Positions 1 through 11,082 of a stretch of DNA of 64,000 nt are shown here, in pieces (within the stretch, counting starts at the first letter, position 1; each line of letters starts with the position of its first letter). The notes beneath the pieces were generated by a model, which was not told the origin of the DNA, did not search any database, and saw nothing but the letters and a program-made list of their open reading frames with translations. The position numbers were made by a program, and so were the translations under genes. Where the stretch lies: positions 93,233,474-93,297,473 of the forward strand of contig OV884011.1 in the NCBI GenBank assembly GCA_930367205.1, in the 5' to 3' direction. The stretch is from Acanthosoma haemorrhoidale (taxonomy: Eukaryota > Arthropoda > Insecta > Hemiptera > Acanthosomatidae).

Positions 1-175
1 AGAACCGGAGACAGAACCGCACCTTGAGGAACTCCACAAGTCAGAGGGAATGGGTTAGAGAGGCAATCACCTACCCGTACCCTCACCGATTTGTTGATCA
101 AGAACGAGACCAACATGGTATATAGCTGCTCTGGGCATTCCCAGTCACAAAGCTGTAATTTTAAATAGAATTTCG
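1..175 (-). pseudogene. LINE (Jockey-type) reverse transcriptase fragment, cut by window edge
   Basis: Read on the minus strand, this stretch is open and gives the middle of a non-LTR retrotransposon reverse transcriptase. It runs from a KL-x(n)-PEQL segment through SFLINKSVRVRVGDCLS to TCGVPQGAVLSPVL, which is the RT motif just before the catalytic Y/FADD box. That motif would lie outside the window to the left. The frame decays or becomes unrecognisable above about position 175. It differs from the LINE copies at 51.7 and 31.6 kb, so it is a third LINE lineage or a diverged relative. Seen: the motif. Known: GVPQG is diagnostic of Jockey/RTE-type RTs. Whether the whole element is intact cannot be judged. 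Confidence 0.85.
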
Positions 176-2865
176 TTTTAACATTCAAAAACGTTGTTTG
201 AATAAAGAACATTTTGGAGAGACAAGTGGTTTAATTTTAACAAGGATTATTCCTGAGTCTTATGATTTCAATTCTTCAATTTGAGCTGTGAGACCACTCT
301 GTGGCGTAGCAGCTATAGCCGTTGGGTTCAATTTGCCGCCATTTCTAAGTCAATCAAAATCAGTACTAATAACTATACATATGTATGTAATCTATCTATA
401 TCTCCATTATCACCTTCTGTGATTGTCTACTATTCAATTAACTAACTATTAATTAAACTATTAAATTTTAATAATATTAATATAGGAGCTAAGGGGAATA
501 AGAATTATTAGCAATTACTGAAAATAAATAGAAAAAATAGTATTTGTTTAAAAAGATTGTACACAAAATGATAAAACGTAAGCGTTTTTACATATTTGTT
601 TTTTTGTTTTTTTAGAGAAATTTCAATCATCTGCTGTAGTTTTTCTCTGAAACGTATTGCTAGATTTCGCAACCTTAAATCACTGATGGTGAGACGATGA
701 TAATTTTTGGTTTGGAAAAGCTCCATGCACAGAGTATTCTAACCAATAATTTCGATTAAATATTACTTTAAAAAGTATTTCCTTGAGCAGTTCTACTGTC
801 TTCCATTAGGCGACGTTCCTTTTGTGGCCATCACTGATTTTAAATTTACGGCACAGTTGTTTTCTTCCTTTTTTTTTTTTTTTTGATTAAGTGTAAAAAT
901 GCCAACGTTGAGTCGGGCAACCAAGCCTCGCCTTTTCGTTAGATTTCATAGTATTACAATCACTGATTCTGTTTATTACTACATTGTAAATTTTTTTTTT
1001 ATATAATGCAGCCCCCAAATTTGGTGACCACACCCCTCAGGTACCCTATTGAGAGACCACTAGGCACTGGAAAGCGCTTATGGCACTTTTAAATATTTGC
1101 GGTAAGACAAATTTTTTGAATTATTCATATACCTAGCCACTACCACCTGCACTTGTAATACAGTTTAAAAAACTTCCCATGAGATAATAAGGCCATATAT
1201 CTGGCGAATACCACGGAGAGATACCGGGGCTGCAGTCAGAGCCGGAGATACGGACGAAGCAATTTGTACAGCTATCTGTGGAAGCGGGGAATGGCAAAGA
1301 CCGATGCAGGTAGGAGATAGCTCGTTAGTCTGTATGCAGCCATTGGCCTCGCTTCATGTCGGTCGTTTGTCATGTCTGTATCTTCTCGGTTCGAAATGGG
1401 TCAGTGGATATATGCAATATCTATATGGCCAGTGTCTCATATGTAGCAGGCCCTTCAAGATAACGGTCTGTCAGTGTGCGAATGAGAGCACCGGAGCTCA
1501 CGAGTCATTCAACATTCTCAAAACAACAATATGCCGGCCTGAGTCCACGCGACAGTATCCAAAAAATGATTGTGAGAAACCGCTATGAATGATACTTTTT
1601 GTCAACAAACTTACATCCCTGTCAGAGAAAATCTTTCAAAAAATCAGAAAAAAAATGTAATGTGCCTATGTATTGACTTTAATATAACCTATTATATATT
1701 TCCCTAATTTACCTATTTAAGATCTCCGCCATTAATTTTCGTTAGTCAATTTTTACGATGTTTTATGAATTAGCTTTTAGCACAGAGAAAACCGAAAAAA
1801 CAAAGAATTTTCCAATCGACGAAGTTCGCAAACATAAATTTAGAGCCTTCGAGCGCCTAAATCATTTCGGCCAGTTCCTCAACCAATTCGTTCTCCTCCT
1901 CATTGTATTGCAGTTTTAGGTATAAGGAATAGTTCGAATAGAACACGCGTTTTGGTGGCGATTTTACATCCTGTATAGGAGAGAAATTTAACTGATGCGG
2001 TTTTTAGTTGTGATGCATTTATTGTTTACATGGTTTGTGAAAGTGAGGGAACGTTCTAAGGTTACTCCTAGGTAGTGTATGGAACGAAGCCGGAGTATTT
2101 AGGAATTGTTTAAGGATAAATGGTGGGTTAATATTGGTTGATGATACTCAATGAGGAATTGGTTAGGATAAATAAAAAAAAAGACGACTTAATGTTTACA
2201 TTAAAGCCTCTTCTAATTAGGAGTGGAATTAACCAGAATTTGCTTCCTTACAAATGAAGGGCCCTAAGTAATAACATGTAATAATGACAGTTAATGCAAT
2301 AGCTTATAATGTAAATCGTGATAGAAAAAGTAACGCCTGCCTCCCTAGGGAGTTAAGCCTAATACTTTCATTGGGCCTCTGTAAGACTTGGACATTGCTG
2401 CTTGGTATTCCAGACATGATTTATAACTAAAACGTTTTCTGTATAACATTTGCATTTTCTATTAGAATAACAAAGTCGAGATGTTTTCTATGACATTTTA
2501 AGCTATGAAAAAAACAAACTATCTTTTGCCTCCATTCAATATCTGAAGTATCGTGGAGACCATCGACAAAAGCCAAATCCGTCTCTATAATAGAACAGTG
2601 ATAGTGAACCAAAACTGGTAGGCCAAGCTGTTCATCAACAGACCCTCAAAAGAAAATAACTGGTTGGATTTTAACTGTGGCCAGCAAAACATTAACCTCA
2701 TTGCAGATAGGACACTGAAGACTAAGCCCCTGATGAGCGTATCTCAGAACTCCATTCATCCCAAATGCAAATCAGATGAGGAAATTAGCGTTCTTTTTGG
2801 TAGAACCAAACAACGTTTTGGGAGAACGTGAAGCATTTCGCAAACTTTTATTTTTTTTTTTTTCT
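176..2865. other. AT-rich DNA, no recognisable gene
   Basis: Several A/T homopolymer runs (869-884, 990-1000). The only longish frame is 1304-1588 (+), 94 codons, in a somewhat more GC-rich patch (1200-1560). It matches no family I recognise and has no convincing splice sites, so I do not call it a gene. Confidence 0.5.
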
Positions 2866-3035
2866 TCCCACTTAGCTCTCAAACTTATAAAAATAGGATG
2901 TGGGAAAAATAAAGGAAAATTATTTTGGGCTAATGAGTGCCTTTCACTAAGGGGAGTCCCCCATTTGAAGGATGTATGAGAAGGATATAGGGTGTGGAAT
3001 GCCTAAAGGAGGCGGGTGGAACCACGAAGGTAGGA
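2866..3035 (+). repeat. Dispersed SINE-like repeat, copy 1 (inverted copy at 8.7-8.9 kb)
   Basis: After a T-run (2848-2863), the segment starting at 'cttagctctcaaactt' and continuing through 'ggggagtcccccatttgaag' to 'gcctaaaggaggcgggt' is found again, reverse-complemented, at 8719-8910. Agreement by eye is high over about 150 bases. In the other copy the sequence is joined to a tRNA-type B box, suggesting a composite SINE. It carries no coding sequence. Confidence 0.8.
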
Positions 3036-5507
3036 AATGTGAAACCAGAGTTCTATAAGAACTTAGTTCCATCAAATGGAGCCCAGTCGACTCAGTTAGG
3101 TGGGCAGGAGGATCAGTAGTATGGGAATAAGTATGCACAGGTGTTGTCAAAAAGGGTCATAGGCCTATTTGTCGGACGAACAAATCTTTTTTGGTCCCCT
3201 TTGCTTCTATTTATATATAGAGGTATACAGAAGAAGACATATGATAACAACCCAGAAGTTTGAAAACCATACAAAACAGAAATAATATGTTCCTGCTAGT
3301 TCGAAAAGTCTCTATTTCCATAGACGGTCGTTTTTCCAATTAAATCGTGATTTTTATTTACCTGAACAAATAATTTTCAATTCCCCTTACAGAGTAGGCC
3401 TATTTCCCAGATTTCTATTCCCGGACTAATTGGCTGATGAATATTTCTCAACCCAATAAGACAATCTCAAGGTTCACGCCGTACAGTTTATTTATTTCCC
3501 TCTAATAGACGTGCTGTTGAAATACTCTCAAGGCAGTTGGCTTCCCACACTTCCTCGTTCGGTTGGCAGCATGAATCTTTGCCACCGGTTACGATAAAAT
3601 AAAATTGCTTGTACTTGCACACTGAGATGATTCAAGAAAATAATTTTTAATAATTTTTCATTTTTTAGAGTTCGGTTGGTTTTCCATAAGCAGAGGCCCC
3701 TGTCATAGATACGAAATTCTTAGTTCACGAGTGCTTAAGATGCAAAATTTTACACGGAGGCTCATTTGGTACCGTAAAGACTTGAACAATATAATTTCCA
3801 TAAAACTTTGTTTGATAATTGTCAATAATTAATTGATTAGTTAGAATAAAAAAAGTCCTGTAATTTTGAGAAATAACAAACAAGAAATAAATAATATTTA
3901 ATAACACATATAATTGCAAAAAAAACACTAAAACTGTCATTAACATCGCTGTACGCAACTTTAATTTAACCATTTTTTTTTTTTAAAACATTATTTTCCA
4001 TGTTAGTTCCATTTGGAGTTCCAATAACAGCAGCCTCAAGAAAATAAAAATGGCTTTATTAAAATATATCTGCAGGAATATTTTTAATCTGTCTCCAACA
4101 GGTGCCCATTGAACTCCCACTCCAGCTCCACTTGAAGGCGTCGCTATCACCCACTAAGAAGACGAAGAGGCTGGCATCTTTGTAAAGAAATTTATTAGAT
4201 AAGTATTGTTGTAAAATGTTTCAATAATCACAATAATTAATGCTGGATAAGAAATTTTAATTTTACAAATAAAGAAATTTCTTATTTTTACTAGTAAGAA
4301 TGGTGGTCAGTCTCAACCAGCCATAATAGACGTCTCAACTTGAAACGTTCCGAATCCTCAAAATGTTTTTAATTGGAAAAATAATCGCTAATAAATAAAC
4401 AATCGAGTTTCCTACAATGAGTCGGAATTGAAGAGTAGAAACATTTCAAACAGATAATTTAAGACAAGGAAATAGCTCACTCGGTCGGTTTTGAGAATTT
4501 TCACGACTCGTATAATTTATAATAAAACTGTCACCCTCCCCTCCCCATACTAAATATTTTAGAAGTCATTACACTTTTATGAGTTAATCACGATTACACA
4601 CGGAAATGTTATGTTTACGTTATTTATTACAAAATATCTCAAATATATAGAACTATTGTTAGGGCTGTTAGCAATTAGAAATATTTATTTACATCATTCA
4701 ATATTCGCGCGAAAATTCACTTAGGCACCAAGTGCAATCTGTGGGATTATATAAACAGAATTAAATAGTAACCGTGCTCAGAATGAATAAGCGGCCTTAA
4801 TATATTCAGAAGGGAGAACACAACCAACCAGAGGCCGGTGAAACAAAACTACCCCGACATTTTTCTTTTTTTTTTACGTTTTAATAGGGATATTTGCGGC
4901 ATGGCCCCCGTATACCAATTCTTGAACATTACTAATACATTATCTACTGGAGGGCAATTGTTAGTTATGACATGAATCATATATTTGACATAATGGCAAA
5001 ATATGTAAGGAGTTAGTAACGGAACGATGAGAAATAAAACGAGTTGACCAACTAACTTTTACATGTATTACTTACTTAATCTTTATGACTAGCTAATTTG
5101 GAAATAGCGTGTTGAGCAGTGGGGTATATCTAATTTTAAAACTCACTAGAACTGAATTTCAGGGAAAAGCAAAAATATATTACTAGCACACATTTTACAA
5201 TTTAATAAAAAAAAAAACTCACATCAGAGGCAGATTTCTTTAGCTCCCTTATATTGGGAACCACCATAATATTAAATCCGGAATTTTCAATACCTCCAGA
5301 TTTCCACTGTCCCCGTTTCCGTTATCAATATAAATTCTTCCACGAAAAGGGGGATTGTACACAGGAAAAAGGTGTATATAATTGATCTCAAAATATTATT
5401 TATAATAAATTAAATTTATTGGATTTTCTTGTATAAAATCCATTGAATAACGTAGAAAATTATACTATCCGATCATTATGGTAATATCTGTGCTGTTCGT
5501 GGCCTGT
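3036..5507. other. AT-rich DNA, no recognisable gene
   Basis: No conserved frame seen. A minus-strand 'ttgaggattcggaacg' motif near 4335-4360 weakly resembles the Penelope-type tail motifs described elsewhere. Short A/T runs at 3974-3984, 4864-4875 and 5206-5217. Confidence 0.45.
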
Positions 5508-5775
5508 GTTGGAAACTTGGAAGGGACGAGTTCAAGAATGTAAGGTATATTAAGATCGTTATAAAGGGTTTTGTTGCTGATGTAATATGGGACATTAACT
5601 CATATGTAATCAGGACTCTCTAATCTGTAATAATGTAATCAGAACTCTCTCAGTCAGTTCTCAGGACTTTTGATTTAAAGGATTGGATACGCTTGATGTT
5701 CGACTTTTTTTGCTGCCCCCTCTAGTTCTATTCCGTATGTCCAGATTGGCTAAAGTAATTTATTTTCTATTCAAA
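5508..5775 (-). mobile_element. Jockey-like LINE family 1, internal fragment
   Basis: The minus strand matches the end of the RT ORF of the 51.7 kb copy: the region coding IYKVILKPIWTYGIELWGT through ELIPSK. Identifying plus-strand strings are 'tccgtatgtccagattgg', 'ggatacgcttgatgttcgac' and 'ggaagggacgagttcaag'. It carries an insertion of about 60 bases in the middle (about 5590-5660) and has lost the 3' UTR, so it is a dead fragment. Confidence 0.85.
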
Positions 5776-6975
5776 TGGGAGTTATGAGAGTTCTTTTGAG
5801 TATGGGAGTAATGTGTAGCCTGAAAGGTAGAACTGCAGAATTGGAAAAAGGGTTTGTGGTAAAAATCTTTTAAGCTTGTAAAGCATACCTGCGTGCCAGA
5901 CCCTGTCAAAAGCACGTGATATTGTGTAAACAACTCTAAGTTGTCACATCATCTAGAATGAGATTAGAGGCAGTTCATATGAATGAGAATAGTTTTGAGT
6001 ATTTTATTAACCAGTTTTTTAATTAATCAAGAAGTTTAACAATTATCATTTGTTTAATAATTAGAAAAATTGTGTGTCATATTTTTCTCAATTTACGTTG
6101 AATATATATTTATTTTTATTTATGCTAAAACAATGAATACTATGAGCTCAAATTAATCAGCAATAGGTTGTTAATAATAAAAATAATGCCTTAAAAAAAG
6201 ATGCAGAGTTTCCAATATATTTAGGCTGACGGCTTGGGGATGATTACATTTTCATGATGTTTTAGACATTAATCGGAATAAATGCTTTTAAAGGTGGCTC
6301 CAAACACGATAAATTTGAAAGCATTGTTACTAAATTGATAGTTACCAGCCAAAGGGAAAGTAAACGAAATAGGATCGAAACTCAAACCTGGGAACTCCCT
6401 TTCGCGAGATCTCAGCCAACCATGGATCAAATTCAGTTTATTTTTACTACAACTACACGATAACTTTCGACTAGTGTTAATATTTTAAATAACCTAACGT
6501 AGACATTTACATGAAAAGTTCGAAAAAGAAACACAAACTATTTATTTTTATTTAGGCTGATGACTCAAGTATTAGATTTTTATTGAAAATTCGAAGAGAT
6601 CGATTCGATGATATTTCGGACTGTAACCGGTGCTTCTTAAATAAAGAAAAAAAGGAATATTTCGTGTGCTCATCATATGCTTTTTGTATTGTAATTCATC
6701 CATATTGTACATTCGATAATATTCCATTGATATAATGAAAAAAAAGCCAGAGAGTGCACAACGTTTAATGTACTTCAGCAACATAAAAACCAAATAAAAA
6801 AAAAAAATAATAAATAAATAAATTTCTAAAAGATTACATATTAGAAGAGTAATGGTCAAATCGATAAATACTACAAAATAGAATAGCTAATTCTGTACAG
6901 GTCAAATCCTTGCTGGCCATCTGCCTATTATTAATTTTATAATCAATTCTATGGTGAAGCAAGGCATAATGTGAT
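5776..6975. other. AT-rich DNA, no recognisable gene
   Basis: No conserved frame. The stretch 6376-6400 contains a B-box-like 'ggatcgaaact' but no A box at the right distance, so no tRNA or SINE is called. Confidence 0.45.
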
Positions 6976-7135
6976 GCATCATGATGAAGATGCTGCTAAA
7001 ATTAGCTTATTTTTATTTAAGATGTTCTTTGCATCTAATCGATAATTTTCTATTTGTTCTACCAACATAAGATTTATTGCATTCATCACATTCTAGTCTA
7101 TACATTTATCTGGAGCCTTGCTGCACCATACAAAT
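6976..7135 (-). pseudogene. GIY-YIG endonuclease-like fragment, copy 1 (Penelope-type)
   Basis: On the minus strand, codons from 7105 down to about 7026 read MYRLECDECNKSYVGRTNRK, followed by LSIRCKE. This matches the GIY-YIG layout: a (GI/V)Y-x-L-x-C-x-x-C start, then Y(V/I)G-x-T-x-R. The Cys-x-x-Cys between the two motifs is typical of GIY-YIG domains at the C-terminus of Penelope-like retroelements. A stop lies just upstream and the frame ends quickly, so only this core survives. The same segment is repeated in direct orientation at 7346-7490. No RT of Penelope type was recognised beside it. Confidence 0.65.
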
Positions 7136-7345
7136 CTGCCCAGAAGAACATGAATATATCCATTTATTGATGGCTGATATGGAGGCGATGGAGACTGGTT
7201 TCGCCCATCAGTGTTCACGAATGGTAAATATAAGCAACAACGGAGAACAAATTAGTCAATAGTGGGTCCACCGATCTGTTTGTGGACTGAATTTGTTGAT
7301 TAGAGGCAAGTCAACTTTGTATGTAGGAAGGCTACTCTATGTAGA

Positions 7346-7490
7346 GCATCATGATGCCCTTCGTCCTGTAGATCCTGCTAAAACTGGCTTGTTTTTTGCA
7401 TCTAATTGATAATTTTCTATTTGTTCTACCAACATAGGATTTATTGCATTCCCCACACTCTTCTGTATACTTCTATCTACACCATACAAA
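7346..7490 (-). pseudogene. GIY-YIG endonuclease-like fragment, copy 2
   Basis: Direct repeat of the 6976-7135 segment. The minus strand reads ECGECNKSYVGRTNRKLSIR, then KKQASFSRIYRTKG and a stop. The shared blocks are 'gataattttctatttgttct', 'accaacata(a/g)gatttattgc' and 'accatacaaat'. The two copies differ by scattered substitutions, one being DEC versus GEC in the Cys motif. About 210 bases of unrelated-looking DNA separates them. Both are non-functional fragments. Confidence 0.65.
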
Positions 7491-7662
7491 TAATGGTTAC
7501 AGTAGGCCGTTCCAAGAATAAAATAAATTAGATTATTTAACATCGGTTAAATTAATAAAAGTAGTATAAAAGTATAAGAAAAAAGAACCAATAATAAACA
7601 CACGTATGCTAGGAAACCATACGGCTACTGTAACCCTCTCGACCCTCTTAAATATTTATAAA

Positions 7663-8085
7663 AAATTTTATTATGATAAAATTACTATCTGCCTTATTGG
7701 GCAATAAATAATTGTGTAAAAAAGTTCACATGGTTATCACCTCCCCGCATGCGAAAGAGGAAGCGGAGTCTTGGGAAGTCCCCCACACTCCTTCGTCAGC
7801 CGCGTCAGTGGATACGAGAGAGTGGAAGCTGACGAAGAGCGCGTGAGCCAGGTACGCCTAGGACATGATTGGAGAAACTGGCCATTGACAGGACTCCCAC
7901 TGTCACGGATTTATAACAGGTAACGAGGCCACTGCCGTTTTAGTCTCCGAGGAGGATTATAGGGATGAGTGGCGCAGTGTAATGACTGTGCTAGGGGATT
8001 AGGGTGGTTGCATAGGTTACTATGGACTTGTATGAACTTGGAAGGGATGAGTTCAAGAATGTAGGGTATTAAGATCATAATCTCT
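7663..8085 (-). mobile_element. Jockey-like LINE family 1, 3' end copy
   Basis: Minus-strand copy of the family 1 3' end. Starting from the tail (plus-strand 'attatgataaaattac', then 'ctgccttattgggcaata'), it covers the GC-richer 3' UTR ('gcatgcgaaagaggaagcgg', 'cgtcagccgcgtca') and the last ORF codons ('aacttggaagggatgagttc'). The region between the tail and 'cacatggtt' is shortened relative to other copies. No clear target-site duplication was found. Confidence 0.85.
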
Positions 8086-8415
8086 TGAATAAATCCAGTC
8101 GTATAATGAAGTCTGAAAAGATGGCAAACCTATTTTAAAATCTATATTAATATCAATTATTCCAAATATTAAAAGTTTTTTCACATGATCAATTGAGTAA
8201 GTATCCATAAGATTAGTTTAGTTTTGTGATTTTAATAGTTTTCTAATTATTTATTACTTATGTGTTGTTTTTCAGGACCATTTCAGGACATGGTGCAATT
8301 CAGCACTTTTAATATAATGAATACATTTTAATTATTGATTGTTATCATTATTGTTTTTAATTATAGATTTTGTTTGTCTCCATATGCGGTGTCTTTATCA
8401 TGTGACTGTATACTT
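8086..8415. other. AT-rich DNA, nothing recognised
   Basis: No conserved frame or repeat seen. Confidence 0.4.
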
Positions 8416-8417
8416 TT

Positions 8418-8490
8418 AGCTGAGGATGGCAGTTTACAGCTGTGAAAAACGTTGCTGGTGAATAAATACCATACTGTGGAGAGACGGGAG
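8418..8490 (+). ncRNA. Hammerhead-like / Penelope-tail motif
   Basis: The sequence CTGAGGA (8420-8426) is followed by a short imperfect stem and GAAA (8444-8447), then 'gtgaataaata' and 'ggagagacggg'. Hammerhead cores read CUGANGA-stem-GAAA. Penelope-like elements are known to carry hammerhead motifs in their LTR-like ends, with an AATAAA-type tail nearby. The stem here is weak (GCAG/CUGU), so cleavage activity is doubtful. Confidence 0.35.
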
Positions 8491-8584
8491 ATTTCTGATT
8501 TAACAACTAATATGTTTAATAAATATTTTTAAAAAATGAAATAAACTGTATGCTTCCAATAATAAATCCTTTTAGAGAAGGATT

Positions 8585-8910
8585 CTTTACGATAAATCCG
8601 AAGGTATAGTAACCACATTGCCTTTAACAGCCAAACAAAATATACACGCAGAATCGGGACTCGAACCCAGAACCTCCCTCTCGCAAGAGCTTAGCAATAG
8701 AGGTTTCATATAGAACCTCCCTCTCGCAAGAGCCACCCTCGGTAGACTCTCACTACCTTCCTGATTCAACCCGCCTCCTTTAGGCATTCCACACTCTATA
8801 TCCTTCTCATACATCCTTCAAATGGGGGACTCCCCTTAGTGAAAGGCACTCATTAACCCAAAATAATTTTCTCACATCCTATTTTATAAGTTTGAGAGCT
8901 AAGGGGAAAA
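8585..8910 (-). repeat. SINE-like repeat with tRNA-type B box, copy 2
   Basis: On the minus strand the 8719-8910 part repeats 2866-3035 in inverted orientation. It continues into 'gctcttgcgagagggaggtt' and a tRNA-type B box, GGGTTCGAGTCCC (rc of 8646-8660), then 'gattctgcgtgtatattt'. The segment before the B box resembles a tRNA anticodon arm. A 43 bp unit (start 'agagcttagcaatagagg') is partly duplicated here and again at 9053-9125. A long A-run (8908-8927) lies at its far end. Confidence 0.7.
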
Positions 8911-9052
8911 AAAAAAAAAAAAAAAAAGCTTAGCAATTGATTTACAAATATAGCAGGTCCTCCTAGTACAAGGATCCGATCACCCTAAATATTTTATATT
9001 TCTACCTCATCCTAAAATTCCAACTAGAGAGCTTAGGAAAAAAAAAAAAAAG

Positions 9053-9125
9053 AGCTTAGCAATAGAGGTTTCATATAGAACCTCCCTCTCGCAAGAGCTT
9101 AGCAATAGAGGTTTCATATAGAACG
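9053..9125 (+). repeat. 43 bp tandem unit shared with 8.65-8.75 kb
   Basis: The unit 'agagcttagcaatagagg...cctccctctcgca' occurs almost twice in tandem here and about one and a half times at 8660-8740. A/T-runs at 8908-8927 and 9038-9050 separate the blocks, suggesting repeated copying of one SINE segment. Confidence 0.75.
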
Positions 9126-9140
9126 TCCTCCACTCGTACA

Positions 9141-9200
9141 GATTAGCTCAGTGGTAGAGGCCCCGTCTAGATCTTGGGAGGCTTTTGCCAGTATACTTGG
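9141..9200 (+). repeat. tRNA-like A-box segment (SINE head)
   Basis: 'ttagctcagtggtagagg' at 9143-9160 is a textbook tRNA D-arm / A box (TRGCNNAGTGG). The remainder ('ccccgtctagatcttggg') does not fold into a full tRNA and no B box follows at the right distance. I read it as a SINE head rather than a tRNA gene. Confidence 0.5.
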
Positions 9201-10490
9201 GATGTTAATTGTTAATAATTACTATTATAGCGGGAACCATACCACGAAAAATATCCCTAATATAGTTACTACAATTAAGGCAGTAGGTGAAATCATGGGA
9301 CACAGTTTCAAAGTAACCAGAAGCAACTCATTTTGACACTGATAGTGATTTTTATTTCTTCGATTAGTATTTTTCGTTTGAAGAGTTGAAACGGTTGTGA
9401 TATTCTTCATTTCAATTTTTCTATGAATATTTTACATTTCCTGTAATGTTCCACGGGTCATAGCGGCCACAAAAAATAAGAAATGAATAATTGTGTGCAC
9501 AATATATAGGAGTAAAACTAAACAATTCCTAGAGAAAGAAGAAGAGGTCAATGTGATCATAAAAGCTCCCATAACAAATCGAAATATCCCTTCAAAACTT
9601 TCATACAATAAAATAATGCACGACTCTCTTCAGAATTCTCCCCTCAACGAAAGAGAAACAATATGTTGTAATAAAAATATATAAACTGGAAATCGCAGAA
9701 GGTACAAATACAAGTGAATGGGCATGTTATCCTTTGTTTGGAAAGGAGGTCACAGACGCTTAAAAAAAGTATATGAGATTAGGGGGAAAGGGTTGATGAA
9801 ACGTTGGTAATAATTGGAAAAGAAAAGAAACCTTGTGTAAAATAAATGGCTTTGAAGAGTTAAAAATCCCTCCAAGGAGAAAAAGAATAAATTTTCATAC
9901 AATTGACCTGCATCAATGTCACTAACAGAAAATCGAAAAACGTTCCATGATGAGTGCAACTTTTGTAATTGTCACGTAGATTACTAATTTCGTAAATGGT
10001 AGCCTAGGCGAAGAATTACCTATGATGAACATATTTGTCAACAATATTTGACAAAATAATTGCATGTTTTTTTTAAGCCGATAATGAGAAATGGTTTGTT
10101 AACAGGCAGGAAAAGAGGTATTTTATGTTCATAGTCGTTACCCAATAGTTAGTCTTCTCGGTTCATTTCGGAGAGCCAAACAGCATACAACTCACAGGAT
10201 CCAGATCTGCTTGGTTTGAGGTCGAAGTAATGTTTATGCTCACGTCAATCAAGGGACTATTGTTAGTTCTGCTCTCTAGTCGCATATATACCTCATCTGC
10301 ATATGCAGTATGTGCCTTTTGAAATTATCCCTCCTACCCGTATCCTCTGACTTATTAATTAAATTATGTCTACCCGCTCATGTAAAATGACAAACAGGCT
10401 ATATTGGGCTGAAATCTATGCCTGTGACATTTCAAACAATTATTTCGACTCTCAACTATCCTAACAAAATTGTACAGCATAATTTCAACA
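9201..10490. other. AT-rich DNA, no recognisable gene
   Basis: Short open frames on both strands (9151-9336, 9493-9684, 9750-9959) show no family signature or codon-like composition. Confidence 0.45.
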
Positions 10491-11082
10491 TTTTTGTTAT
10501 TATTGAAACTTCTTTATTGTGCTAAAATTAAAATATGCCTCATTGGGCAATAAGTAGTTGTGATCAACTTTTTCATTCTTACCATATTAAGAATTTTCAT
10601 TCACTCGCTCATTCATACATTCATTTATAAACAGCCTAGAGACCTCCCAAATTCACATGGTTGTCCCCTCCGTCGCATGCGAAAGAGGAAGCGGAGTCCT
10701 GGGAAGTCTCCTACGCTCCTCCGTCAGCCGTGTCACCGGATACAAACAGTGGAGGCTGACTAAGAGCGCGAGAGCCACATACGCTCAGACATGACTGGAG
10801 AAACTGCCCATTGCCAGGACTCCCACAGTCACGTATTTATAGCAGGTAGCGATCTCCGAAGAATATTATAGGGATGAGAGGTGCAGTGCGATGACTGTGC
10901 TAGGGGATTAGGGTGGTTGTATAGGCTACTATGGAATTTCATGAACTTGGAAGGGATGTGTTCAAGAATGTAAGGTATTTTAATATCATTATCATTGTTG
11001 CTGACGTAATAAAGGGCATTTACTATTGTTGTCAGGACATTAGATTGAAAGGATTGGATACGCTTGATGTTTTTTGTTATTA
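10491..11082 (-). mobile_element. Jockey-like LINE family 1, 5'-truncated insertion with 12 bp TSD
   Basis: Element body 10503-11070 on the minus strand, flanked by the direct repeat 'tttttgttatta' (10491-10502 and 11071-11082). It contains the complete family 3' end ('ctttattgtgctaaaatt' is the complement of the AATAAA-bearing tail), the 3' UTR and the last roughly 50 codons of ORF2, then stops. This is the normal 5' truncation of target-primed reverse transcription. Clean duplication and good agreement with the other copies suggest a fairly recent insertion. Confidence 0.9.

Noticed and set aside
1304..1588. 94-codon frame
   Set aside because: No domain, no splice or promoter context, isolated in repeat-rich DNA.
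9141..9200. tRNA gene
   Set aside because: A box only; no B box at proper spacing and no acceptor stem.
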